From an uncultured Lachnospiraceae bacterium (GTDB lineage: Bacteria; Bacillota; Clostridia; Lachnospirales; Lachnospiraceae), in the NCBI GenBank assembly GCA_944383835.1, contig CALWRE010000176.1, positions 1-43,113 on the forward strand: 43,113 bases of DNA, given 5' to 3'. Of the stretch, positions 33,345 to 40,877 are shown piece after piece. The position numbers were made by a program, and so were the translations under genes. The notes under the pieces were generated by a model that was not told the origin of the DNA, searched no databases, and saw only the letters and a list, made by a program, of their open reading frames with translations. The stretch's first letter is position 1. Every line of letters starts with the position of its first letter.

Positions 33345-33899
33345 ATGGATAAGGCGGCGGTGTTGGTTCTTCTGGCGGCCCTTGTCTTCTACTGGCTGAA
33401 GGTGGAGAGGCCAAAGGAAGAAGGGAAAAAGAAGAGAAAACAGATGGAGGCGGATTATCCGGAGCTCATCGCCAAGCTGACGGTGTTAATTGGGGCGGGG
33501 CTTTCCCTGCCCCAGGCCTGGATGCGGCTTTCGGAGGACTACCAGAGAAAGCGGGAGAAGGGAAAGGAACGCTGGGCCTTTGAGGAAATCTGCGTCACGG
33601 CCAGGCAGATGCAAAACGGGATGTCCGCCGGCAAGGCCTTCGGGGCCTTTGGCAGAAGAATAGGGCTTCATTCCTATATTAAGCTGGGCAATATCCTGGA
33701 GCAGAGCATGAAAAAGGGGACGCGGGGTCTCTATGAAATGCTGGAAGAGGAGGCCGGCCGGGCTTTTGAGGAGAGAAAGCATCAGGTGAGAAGGGCCGGG
33801 GAGGAGGTCAGCACCCGGCTGCTCATCCCGATGTTCATGATGTTCGGTGTTGTGCTGGCTGTGATTATGGTTCCGGCCCTGCTGTCCTTTTCCTTCTGA
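33345..33899 (+). CDS. TadC-like platform protein (T2SF domain)
   Basis: A 184-residue partner of TadB. One N-terminal helix (residues 5-20) is followed by a T2SF domain with LIAKLTVLIGAGLSLPQAWMRL and AGEEVSTRLLIPMFMMFGVVLAVIMVPAL at the end. It is shorter than Gram-negative TadC (about 300 residues) because it has a reduced N-terminal membrane part, which is normal in Clostridia. The start lies three bases after the tadB stop. Confidence 0.88.
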   Translation: MDKAAVLVLLAALVFYWLKVERPKEEGKKKRKQMEADYPELIAKLTVLIGAGLSLPQAWMRLSEDYQRKREKGKERWAFEEICVTARQMQNGMSAGKAFGAFGRRIGLHSYIKLGNILEQSMKKGTRGLYEMLEEEAGRAFEERKHQVRRAGEEVSTRLLIPMFMMFGVVLAVIMVPALLSFSF

Positions 33900-33945
33900 T
33901 AGGCGAGGGAAACCGGGGAAAAACGAAAGAGAAAGGGGGATAACC

Positions 33946-34254
33946 ATGCGGAAATTATGGAGAATGGTGGATAAAACAGGGAGGGAAAAAGCGATGATAG
34001 ATAAACAAACGATGCCTCCGGCGGCGATGGATGGATCAACGGCGGACAAGCGCCAGGGAAACGAGGCGGCGGGAGGGAGCCTGTGGCTGCGGATGAAGGC
34101 TGTGGGGAAGGACTGCTCCGGGGCGGGGGTCATCGAGCTTTTGCTGATTATCGTGGTGCTTATCGCCATTGTAATCCTGTTCCGGGATCAGCTGATGGAT
34201 CTGGCGGATCTGATTTTCGGCGAGATGTTTGATAAAGCGGAAAGCGTGTTCTGA
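33946..34254 (+). CDS. Flp1-like type IVb pilin precursor with long leader
   Basis: A 102-residue prepilin. The processing site CSG|AGVIELLLIIV lies after Gly59, with Glu at +5 of the mature protein and a hydrophobic helix after it. The mature pilin is only 43 residues and ends FDKAESVF. Most Flp1-like precursors have leaders of 10-25 residues; here it is 59, Lys/Arg-rich then Ala/Gly-rich. The ATG at 33946 has a GAAAGGGGGATAACC ribosome site; a start at Met50 would give a normal leader but has no ribosome site. The stop overlaps the next start by one base. Confidence 0.85.
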   Translation: MRKLWRMVDKTGREKAMIDKQTMPPAAMDGSTADKRQGNEAAGGSLWLRMKAVGKDCSGAGVIELLLIIVVLIAIVILFRDQLMDLADLIFGEMFDKAESVF

Positions 34255-36257
34255 TGGCAGGAAGGAAGCGGATGGGAGGGGCAATCACCCTCTTTCTGAG
34301 CCTGGTGCTGGCGGTTCTTTTCTCTTTTCTGGCGATGGCCCTCCAGTCGGCGCGGACGGCGGGAAGCCGCTATCTGTTTTCCCTGGGGGCGGAGGCGGCG
34401 GCAAAGTCCATGTTTGCGGCCTATGACAGCCTGGTCTGGGAAGAATACCGAATCCTGATGCTGACGGATCAGGGGAAGGCGGAACGGATTGGCAGGGAAT
34501 GCCTGGACAGCTATGAGAATGGAGGGACGCTTTTTTCCCTGTCCTTTTCTTCCGTTCGTCTGACGGAAGCGGAGACCTTCGTTCAGAACGGGGCCGCGGC
34601 CTGGGAGGAGGCTGCCGTATCTTATATGGAAGGAAGGCTGCCGGCGGAGTTTGTCTCCTGGCTGTGGGAGCAGAGCGGATTGGCCGAGGAGCTGGACAAT
34701 ATGCTGGCCTGGCTTACGGATTTCGGCGATTTCTTTGCCCCGATTGTGGAGCTGGAGCAGAAGCTGTGCGGGCTGGAGGAACAGCTGGAGCAGGGAATGG
34801 AGGCCTTTCGGGAGGCGAATTCCCTCTTGGCCTCGATTCGGGAGGGGGCGCAGTCCCTGGCGGCTCTGGCGCAGGGCGTGGGGCAGGACGAGGAGCAGGG
34901 CGAGGCGAACGAGGAGGAGCTTCGGGCGGCTTGGGTGGCTCTGCAGGGACTCTGCGGGCAGATTGGAGAGAACCGCCTGGGTTGGGTGGGAAAGCTTTCT
35001 CCCCTGGCAGGACAAATGTCCGGGATGCTTGCACAGCTTCAGGGTTTACAGGCGGAGCTGGAGGCATTTGTATCGGATATCAGCGGGAGGGAAGACGCGG
35101 CGGGACTGCTTTCTTTTTCCGGGATTTCGGACTATCTGGCGTCGCTGACGGAGAGGACAGACTTCCTGGAGGGCCTGCCGGATCTTCTCGCGGGGCAGAT
35201 ATCCGCTTTAGAGAGCCTGGGCGGCCTGGAATTTCCCGCTTTTGACAGTCTCAGTCCGGATGAGAGAGAAGCCTTTCTCTCCTCCCTGCTTTCTGCGCTG
35301 AATGTGGCTGGCGAGGCGATATGGCCGGAGGACCTGGCCCAGAGCCTGCCACAAGAGGAGGGCGGTACGGCAGAGGATGAAACCAACCTGCGCAGCCTTT
35401 TAAACCTGCGGGGCTGGCTGGAGAGGGGGATTCTGGGGCTAGTTCTGCCGGAAGGAGCCTCGGTATCCGAGGCCAGGCTTTCCGCCAGGCTCGGCCGCAG
35501 CCAGCGGGAGACAGAAGCAGAAGGGACTCTTACCGCAGCCTACCGGAATCTCCTTTACGGCGAATACGCCCTGCGCTATACGGATTCGTTCACCCAGGCC
35601 GACGAAACGGGGACGGCCGACGAAGCGGGACTGGCTGGCGAAGCGGGATTGGCTGACGAAGCGGGATTGGCCTACGAGACGGAGTACCTGATTGCCGGAG
35701 AGGAAAGCGACCAGGCCAATCTGGCCGCGGTGGCCTCCCAGCTTCTGCTTCTGCGGGGGGCGGCGAACCTGCTCTATCTGATGCAGGATGCGGAGAGCCG
35801 GAACGCCGTCCGCACGGTTGCGGCCGGGATTTCGGCTTTGCTGGGCGGCTTTATCCCTGCATCCCTTATTATGGCTTTTTTGATGATACTCTGGGCTCTG
35901 GGAGAAGGAGTCTGCGATGTGCGGGCCTTGCTTGCCGGGGACGAGGTTCCCTTCTTCAAAAATGCCTCCGCCTGGCGTCTTTCCTTTGACAGCCTTTTGT
36001 CTCTGGCAGACCAGGGTTTTGTCCGCACCAGGGAGGCGGAGGGGATGTCCTACGAGGAATATCTGCGTTTTTTGCTTTTTCCGGTGCCGCGGACGGAAAA
36101 GTGTTACCGGACGATGGAGCTGGCCCAGGAAAATATCGCTTCGGTCCGAGCCGGCTTTCAGATAGACCGGGCCGTCAGCCGGGCCGGTGTGGAGATCCGC
36201 GGCCAGGCCGCCGGGAGGGAGGCGGGCCTGGTTCTGACCTATGGATATGGAAATTGA
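34254..36257 (+). CDS. DUF5702-domain Tad locus protein
   Basis: A 667-residue protein with an N-terminal membrane helix (GGAITLFLSLVLAVLFSFLAMALQ, truncated here to its core) preceded by KRM, a pseudopilin-like start. The large outer region has coiled-coil character (about 160-290) and a second hydrophobic segment (about 520-555). DUF5702 proteins occur in Tad loci of Lachnospiraceae and resemble oversized TadE/TadG-type minor pilins. Residues about 450-475 come from an 18-bp DNA repeat. The role is probably at the pilus tip or in adhesion, which is inference from position. Confidence 0.75.
   Translation: MAGRKRMGGAITLFLSLVLAVLFSFLAMALQSARTAGSRYLFSLGAEAAAKSMFAAYDSLVWEEYRILMLTDQGKAERIGRECLDSYENGGTLFSLSFSSVRLTEAETFVQNGAAAWEEAAVSYMEGRLPAEFVSWLWEQSGLAEELDNMLAWLTDFGDFFAPIVELEQKLCGLEEQLEQGMEAFREANSLLASIREGAQSLAALAQGVGQDEEQGEANEEELRAAWVALQGLCGQIGENRLGWVGKLSPLAGQMSGMLAQLQGLQAELEAFVSDISGREDAAGLLSFSGISDYLASLTERTDFLEGLPDLLAGQISALESLGGLEFPAFDSLSPDEREAFLSSLLSALNVAGEAIWPEDLAQSLPQEEGGTAEDETNLRSLLNLRGWLERGILGLVLPEGASVSEARLSARLGRSQRETEAEGTLTAAYRNLLYGEYALRYTDSFTQADETGTADEAGLAGEAGLADEAGLAYETEYLIAGEESDQANLAAVASQLLLLRGAANLLYLMQDAESRNAVRTVAAGISALLGGFIPASLIMAFLMILWALGEGVCDVRALLAGDEVPFFKNASAWRLSFDSLLSLADQGFVRTREAEGMSYEEYLRFLLFPVPRTEKCYRTMELAQENIASVRAGFQIDRAVSRAGVEIRGQAAGREAGLVLTYGYGN
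35601..35672 (+). repeat. 18-bp in-frame minisatellite in the DUF5702 gene
   Basis: Four units of 18 bp start at 35601, 35619, 35637 and 35655, the last three nearly identical (GACGAAGCGGGATTGGC pattern). They encode D/G-E-A-G-L-A. Confidence 0.9.
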
Positions 36258-36288
36258 CGGAAAAAAAGAGGTAAGGAGGTGATTTTCC

Positions 36289-37287
36289 GTGTCCTTTCTT
36301 CCCAATTATGAGAATGTGTTTCGATCTATCGTGTTGTCAATTCAAGCCCTCTCCCGAATGAAAATTACTATTCATACTCATTCTTATTCGTCTTTTGACT
36401 CTATGCTATCCCCAAATTTCCTATATAAAGAACGGGCGGAAAGGACATGGAAAATCCCCTCCTTTCTCAGAAGAAGGACGGCGGCAAGCCTGACGCTGGA
36501 GGCTTCTTTGGCCCTTGCCTTCTTTCTCCTTTTTGTGATTTCTATCTGTTATCTGTTTCTGGTGATGCAGACGCAGCTGCGGCTTCAGCAGGCCCTGGAG
36601 CAGGTGGGGGACGAGGCGGCGCAGTATGCCTATGTGAGCGCCCAGATCGATTTGTGGGACAGCCAGTCGAAGCTGATTGGCAGGGTGCAGGATTTTCTGA
36701 TGGACGAGCTCAGCGAAGAGGTCCTGCGCCTGCGTTTTTTGGCGGCGGCAGGAGAAGACTGGCTGGATCGCTCCTGCGTCCTGGGAGGGGCCTCCGGGAT
36801 ATCGCTGGAAGGGGATCCCCTCTTGGACGGGGAAGGGAGAATGCGTCTGGTTCTCTCCTACCGCATCCGCCTGCCCCTGGCGGCATTGGGCAGCTTTACC
36901 TTTTCTGTCAGCCAGCAGAGCTATCGCCATGCCTGGGTCGGTGATACGGGCATTATCAGGAAGGAGGGCCAGGAGGAGGAGACTCTGGTCTATGTGACGG
37001 AGGACAGTGAGGTTTATCATCTGACCTTGGGCTGCAGTTATTTGAACCTGACGGTCCGGCAGGTTCCCTTCTCGGCGGTGGAAAGCCTGCGAAATGACAG
37101 CGGCGCCCGGTATTATCCCTGCGAGCTGTGCCGGCCGGAGGGGAGCGGCGGGGCGGTCTATATCACACAGGACGGAAATCGCTATCACGGGGATCGGCAG
37201 TGCGGCGGCATCAGCCGTTCGGCAGAGGCCATTCCCCTGTCGCAGGCGGGAGACAGGCGGCCGTGCAGCCGCTGCGGCGGGCCGTAA
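36289..37287 (+). CDS. TadE-like minor pilin with tandem C-terminal Cys modules
   Basis: A 332-residue protein. The TadE-like core begins RRRTAASLTLEASLALAFFLL (shortened here), with Glu at the +5-type position ahead of a membrane helix. The outer domain ends in two related modules: VYVTEDSEVYH, Cys and CELC, then VYITQDGNRYH, Cys and CSRC. They look like small metal-binding or disulphide folds. GTG 36289 has a strong AAGGAGGTGATTTTCC site. The first 45 codons are much more AT-rich than the rest and have no counterpart in usual TadE proteins, so this stretch may be an insertion or leader. Confidence 0.7.
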   Translation: MSFLPNYENVFRSIVLSIQALSRMKITIHTHSYSSFDSMLSPNFLYKERAERTWKIPSFLRRRTAASLTLEASLALAFFLLFVISICYLFLVMQTQLRLQQALEQVGDEAAQYAYVSAQIDLWDSQSKLIGRVQDFLMDELSEEVLRLRFLAAAGEDWLDRSCVLGGASGISLEGDPLLDGEGRMRLVLSYRIRLPLAALGSFTFSVSQQSYRHAWVGDTGIIRKEGQEEETLVYVTEDSEVYHLTLGCSYLNLTVRQVPFSAVESLRNDSGARYYPCELCRPEGSGGAVYITQDGNRYHGDRQCGGISRSAEAIPLSQAGDRRPCSRCGGP

Positions 37288-37310
37288 GGCCGGAGAAGGA
37301 GGGGAGAAGT

Positions 37311-37724
37311 ATGGAGATTTTGCTGCTGTTTTGGCTGGCGGTATCGACGGTCCAGGATATCCGAAGAAGGGAGATTGCCTCCTGGCAGCCCATAGCTGCC
37401 GCAGCCCTGGCTCTGGTCGGACGTTTCTTTGACGGGACGCTCCTGTGCTGGGATACGGCGGGGGTGATGGCCCTGGGCGGGCTGGCTTTAGGGCTGGGGG
37501 CCTTTTCCGGCGGACGGTTTGGCCTAGGAGACGGGGCTGTGTGTCTCTGCATAGGACTTTATCTTGGCCTTAGCCTCAGTCTGACCGCACTGGTGTTGGC
37601 CTTATTTTTGGCGGCTCCTGTATCTTTATACCTGCTGGCTGTGCGGGGCAGGCCGGCCGGGTCTGCCATTCCGTTTATTCCTTTTTTGCTGGCGGGAACA
37701 GCCCTCACCCTGCTGTTAAACTGA
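37311..37724 (+). CDS. Prepilin peptidase, A24 family (TadV/CpaA-like)
   Basis: A 138-residue membrane protease with four or five helices. The two catalytic aspartates are Asp16 (VSTVQDIRRREI) and Asp75 in the GLGD motif (GRFGLGDGAV). It lacks the N-methylase domain, as usual in Tad systems, and should cleave the Flp and TadE-like precursors encoded in the same operon. ATG 37311 follows GAAGGAGGGGAGAAGT; the longer open frame upstream overlaps the previous gene and is not membrane-like. Confidence 0.88.
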   Translation: MEILLLFWLAVSTVQDIRRREIASWQPIAAAALALVGRFFDGTLLCWDTAGVMALGGLALGLGAFSGGRFGLGDGAVCLCIGLYLGLSLSLTALVLALFLAAPVSLYLLAVRGRPAGSAIPFIPFLLAGTALTLLLN

Positions 37725-37776
37725 GAGAAAAGGGGAAGGAGGGAGAAGGAAAGGGTAAGAGAGGAAGAAAAGAGAG

Positions 37777-38391
37777 ATGGGAAAAGAGAAGAAAGAAAAG
37801 AAGAAAGAAAAGAAGAAAGAGAAGAAGAAAGGGAAGAAGAAAGGGAAGGAGAGGGAAAGGAATATGGAGCGGGGAGCCGGAAAGAAAACGACAGCGGGAG
37901 GGAGACTGCCCGCCAGCTTCACGCTGGAAGCGGCCCTGATCGTCCCCCTGCTTCTGGCGGTAATCTTTATGACGCTGCAGCTGGCTCTGTACCTGCATGA
38001 CTCCGTCTGGGCAGAGGCCTGGGTGCGGCAGAGGGTCTGGCAGCTAAGCCTGGCGGCGGAGGGAGGAGAGGCGGAGACCCTGCCGCGCAGCCAGACGGCG
38101 GAAGAGGGAAATAGGAAGAACTTGCAGCAGGACGAAGAAGAAAATCATAAGGTAGCGGAGGACGCCCTGGAACTGCCTCTGCCGGTTCTGCGTCTGGCTG
38201 ATTATGCGGAAGGCGAAGGCGGCGGAGAGGTCTGGTTTGAAGCCTCTTTTAACGTAAATACGGTGGCTACCTTTGGAAGGCTGATCTATGACGGGCAGCC
38301 GCTGGAGACCAGCAGGCGAGCCGCGGAACGGGTGATCGACGCCCCAGGCTTTTTGCGGATTGCGGGGGCTATCCTGGAGGGAGGGGAGTAA
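37777..38391 (+). CDS. TadE-like pilus protein with poly-lysine leader
   Basis: A 204-residue TadE-like protein. The recognisable part starts near residue 40 with LPASFTLEAALIVPLLLAVIF, a pseudopilin helix with Glu at the +5-type position, followed by a mostly acidic outer domain. Residues 2-29 are almost only Lys, Glu and Gly, encoded by a pure purine tract. ATG 37864 behind GGGAAAGGAAT would give a 175-residue protein with a normal short leader and may be the true start. Both starts have purine-rich ribosome sites. Confidence 0.75.
   Translation: MGKEKKEKKKEKKKEKKKGKKKGKERERNMERGAGKKTTAGGRLPASFTLEAALIVPLLLAVIFMTLQLALYLHDSVWAEAWVRQRVWQLSLAAEGGEAETLPRSQTAEEGNRKNLQQDEEENHKVAEDALELPLPVLRLADYAEGEGGGEVWFEASFNVNTVATFGRLIYDGQPLETSRRAAERVIDAPGFLRIAGAILEGGE
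37779..37862 (+). repeat. 84-base uninterrupted purine tract
   Basis: Every base from 37779 to 37862 is A or G, mostly GAAAGAA and GAAGAAA units. The purine bias extends back to about 37724 with few interruptions. Confidence 0.95.
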
Positions 38392-38393
38392 AC

Positions 38394-39038
38394 GTGGAGA
38401 TAAGCTATGAGAGAAACTTAAACCGGGCGGTGATGATCCTGCCAGGCCGGAAGGAGGGAGAGGAAAATTACTGTCAGCGGATGATCCTGGAGAATAAAAT
38501 CAGGGGTTTCGTTCCGGTGAGCCTTTTGGAGACGGAGAAGGGGCAGGAGTATTGTTACCGGATTTCGGGTTTGGTCAGCCTGGAAGAGTATTTGGAGCAT
38601 TATTTTCTGCAGGAAAGTTTTTTGAAGCAGCTGATTTTCGACTTATGCCGCTGCCGGGAGGAAATGGAGGAATATCTGCTGCCGGAGGACTGCCTTTTGG
38701 TGGATCTTCGGACCATTTTTACGGAGGAAAAAGAGGAGCCGGCGTTTTTATTCTGCCTCTATCCCGCAGGCGGAAGGGATGTGCGGGAGGATATTCGCAG
38801 CCTGTTAAAGCACCTGATGGGAAAGACCGATCCGGCGGATGAAAAATGTGCGAATCTATGCTATCGGCTCTACGGGCTTGTGCAGAAGGAGAATTTCTAT
38901 CTGGGAGAGTTTATGGCAGCCCTGGAGGACAAAGAGGAGGAGACGGGGGTATTGCCGGAACCGGAAAAGAAAAAATGGACAAAACAACTCTTTGCCGGCC
39001 GGCGAAACGGTGGTATAATGAAAAACGTCAGACATTAA
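38394..39038 (+). CDS. DUF6382-domain protein without FHA domain
   Basis: A 214-residue protein. The opening ISYERNLNRAVMIL, the LEYYFLQ-like segment around EEYLEHYFLQESFLKQL, and YLLPEDCLLVDLRTIF with FLFCLYPAG resemble the DUF6382 domain that ends Tad operons in Lachnospiraceae. There it is normally followed by a phosphothreonine-binding FHA domain, for a total of 400-500 residues. Here the protein stops after a short Lys-rich tail (EKKKWTKQLFAGRRNGG). The start is GTG 38394, three bases after the previous stop. A promoter for the next gene lies inside its last codons. Confidence 0.65.
   Translation: MEISYERNLNRAVMILPGRKEGEENYCQRMILENKIRGFVPVSLLETEKGQEYCYRISGLVSLEEYLEHYFLQESFLKQLIFDLCRCREEMEEYLLPEDCLLVDLRTIFTEEKEEPAFLFCLYPAGGRDVREDIRSLLKHLMGKTDPADEKCANLCYRLYGLVQKENFYLGEFMAALEDKEEETGVLPEPEKKKWTKQLFAGRRNGGIMKNVRH
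38991..39019 (+). promoter_or_regulatory. Promoter of the rhomboid gene inside the DUF6382 gene
   Basis: TTTGCC (38991-38996), 17 bases, TATAAT (39014-39019). It lies in the last codons of the DUF6382 gene and gives a leader of about 30 bases for the rhomboid. Confidence 0.6.
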
Positions 39039-39054
39039 ACCGACAGAGAGGAAA

Positions 39055-39717
39055 ATGCGGATGCGGATTTACAGGGAAAGCTATAATATGTACGGCCAGG
39101 GGTTTCGTCCGTTTGTGACCTGGATTCTGCTGGCAGCCAATATCCTGTATTTTATCTGGCTGGAGATCGGCGGTTCCACAAACAACAGCTACTATATGAT
39201 TGCCCATGGAACGATGGTGCCTGCCCTGGTCGTGGAGACAGGGGAGTACTACCGTCTTTTTACCTCGTTTTTCATGCATTTCGGTTTTCGGCATCTGTTT
39301 AATAACATGCTGCTTTTGTGGTATCTGGGGATGCGTCTGGAGAAATACCTGGGGCATTGGCGCTTTGCGGTGGTGTATCTGCTGACCGGACTGGGGGCGA
39401 ACGCCGTTTCCCTGGTTTATTACCTGCTTACAAATCCTTTTGTCAACTGCGCCGGGGCGTCCGGGGCGGTCTTTGGGATTGTGGGGGCTATGCTCTGGAT
39501 CCTCCTGCGCCACAGGGGAAGGCTGGCGGATTTGACCAGCCGGCAGCTGATTCTGATGATCCTGTTCACCCTGTACAATGGCTTCAGCAGCTCCGGCGTC
39601 AACAATTCGGCCCATTTGGCCGGACTGGCCCTGGGTTTCCTGCTGGGCATCCTGTTCTACCGGGGCGGAACGAAGATCGTGGGCAAAAAGCCTGTTTACC
39701 GGAGCGGGAGCTGGTAA
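39055..39717 (+). CDS. Rhomboid-family intramembrane serine protease
   Basis: A 220-residue membrane protease with six helices. The catalytic serine is Ser136 in GASGAVFG and the catalytic histidine His187 in NNSAHLAGLALGF. The oxyanion region HFGFRHLFNNM and the following helix are also conserved. It cleaves membrane-spanning substrates; none can be named. Two in-frame ATGs, 39055 and 39061, are both possible behind AGAGAGGAAA. Confidence 0.93.
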   Translation: MRMRIYRESYNMYGQGFRPFVTWILLAANILYFIWLEIGGSTNNSYYMIAHGTMVPALVVETGEYYRLFTSFFMHFGFRHLFNNMLLLWYLGMRLEKYLGHWRFAVVYLLTGLGANAVSLVYYLLTNPFVNCAGASGAVFGIVGAMLWILLRHRGRLADLTSRQLILMILFTLYNGFSSSGVNNSAHLAGLALGFLLGILFYRGGTKIVGKKPVYRSGSW

Positions 39718-39806
39718 AGATAATGGGTAAGGGTAACGGGTGAAAAAGCATCGAACGCCTGGAAATTCCGGGTGAAACAGATAGAAAGGAGAATGTTAAG
39801 ATTAAA

Positions 39807-40229
39807 ATGAAGAAAGAGGACTGCATTTTCTGCAAAATCGCCGCGGGGGAGATTCCTTCCAATACGGTATATGAGGACGACAATTTTCGGGTTATTTTAG
39901 ATTTGGGACCGGCCAGCACCGGTCACTGCCTGATTCTGCCGAAGAATCATTTTGACGACGTCTGTTGCCTGAACCAGGATGTGGCGGCGAAGGTGCTGCC
40001 CCTGGCGGCCCGTATCGGCGAAGCCATGAAAAAGGGACTGGGCTGCACCGGCTTTAACCTGGTGCAGAACAATGGAAGAAGCGCGGGCCAGACCGTGTTC
40101 CATTTCCACCTCCATGTGATTCCCCGCTATGAGGATGGCCCTGATATGGTGAGCTGGACGCCCGGCAAGCCCACGGCGGAAGAGATGGCCTGCACGGAGA
40201 AGAAAATCCGGGAGGCTCTGGAGTGCTGA
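39807..40229 (+). CDS. HIT-family nucleotide hydrolase
   Basis: A 140-residue histidine-triad protein, close to the Hint/HinT branch. The triad HFHLHVI is at residues 99-105, and the N-terminal CIFCKIAAGEIPS with two cysteines may bind zinc. Enzymes of this group hydrolyse AMP-lysine, AMP-amidates or dinucleoside polyphosphates. The ribosome site AAAGGAG is 15 bases from ATG 39807, longer than usual, and a five-codon ORF (39793-39810) lies between and overlaps the start as ATGA. Confidence 0.93.
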   Translation: MKKEDCIFCKIAAGEIPSNTVYEDDNFRVILDLGPASTGHCLILPKNHFDDVCCLNQDVAAKVLPLAARIGEAMKKGLGCTGFNLVQNNGRSAGQTVFHFHLHVIPRYEDGPDMVSWTPGKPTAEEMACTEKKIREALEC

Positions 40230-40314
40230 GGCAGAGGCATTTCTGCTGTGAGGTGTCTTGAAGGAAATGCTTGGAGGAAACAGTTAGCAGTATATCAGGA
40301 AAATAAGGTTTTTC

Positions 40315-40362
40315 TTGCATATTTTAGTGCTGCATGGCATAATATAAGTAAGAAAATCTTAC
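40315..40362 (+). promoter_or_regulatory. Promoter and operator of the AbrB-type antitoxin gene
   Basis: TTGCAT (40315-40320), 17 bases, CATAAT (40338-40343). The inverted repeat GTAAG-AAAAT-CTTAC (40348-40362) covers the likely start of transcription and would suit autoregulation by the antitoxin. Confidence 0.6.
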
Positions 40363-40381
40363 CTGAAAGGAGAAAAATTTT

Positions 40382-40648
40382 ATGAATACTCAAATTTTAA
40401 CTGTTTCTTCCAAAGGTCAAATTTCTTTACCCGTCAGTATCCGAAAGCGTCTGTCCATTGAGTCTGGAGACAAGCTAGTGGCTTATATATCAGGAGATGT
40501 TATTATGCTTAAGGCATTAAAGCTTCCAACAGCAGAAGAATTTGAAGCATCTTTGGATGAAGCGCAGAAATGGGCTGCTTCTGTTGGTTATACCGAAAAC
40601 GATGTCGATGATATTATTAAATCCGCTAGAAAGAAAAAGAGGACATGA
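40382..40648 (+). CDS. AbrB/MazE-type antitoxin or transcription factor
   Basis: An 88-residue protein. Residues 1-45 form the swapped-hairpin AbrB/SpoVT DNA-binding fold (VSSKGQISLPVSIRKRLSI, then GDKLVAYISGDVIML). The rest is a helical tail with a basic end, as in antitoxins that hold a PIN-domain toxin. The gene is AT-rich compared with its surroundings, suggesting recent transfer. Its stop overlaps an ATG (ATGA) in the manner of toxin-antitoxin pairs, but the following frame is only 16 codons. Confidence 0.85.
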   Translation: MNTQILTVSSKGQISLPVSIRKRLSIESGDKLVAYISGDVIMLKALKLPTAEEFEASLDEAQKWAASVGYTENDVDDIIKSARKKKRT

Positions 40649-40695
40649 AAATTGTGACCGCAAAGGAATTTTGTGAAAGATATATGCTTGATTGA
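40645..40695 (+). pseudogene. Remnant of a PIN-domain toxin gene
   Basis: The frame begins with an ATG overlapping the antitoxin stop and reads MKIVTAKEFCERYMLD, 16 codons. PIN toxins of this kind start MKIV-L/I-DTN and often end with IVTP-x-EF-like residues, so this looks like the first codons joined to the last ones after an in-frame loss of the middle. The catalytic acidic residues are absent. The reading is inference from a short peptide. Confidence 0.5.
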
Positions 40696-40826
40696 AATAG
40701 GGGTTTTGCCGTTTCCACTGTGGCACGATTTGTGTGGAGATACGTTGAAAAATATGATAAATTTGCTGTATCAGCAGCGAAAACCGATTGAAAGGCGGCC
40801 CTGTGCCGTCTGAGACGGAGAGAATC

Positions 40827-40854
40827 CAGCCGGCAGGGCTCGCTCTGCCGGCTG
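40827..40854 (+). promoter_or_regulatory. Leader hairpin before the second PRD regulator
   Basis: CAGCCGGCAG pairs perfectly with CTGCCGGCTG across an 8-base loop. No T run follows, so it is a leader structure rather than a simple terminator. A smaller hairpin (CCGTC-TGA-GACGG) precedes it. Confidence 0.5.
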
Positions 40855-40877
40855 AAAGTATTGTAGGGGAAACGAAG

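Noticed and set aside
40712-40740. Possible sigma-54 promoter (TGGCACG) before the second PRD regulator
   Set aside because: The -12 TTGC element is not at the required distance, and neither PRD regulator has a sigma-54 activator domain.
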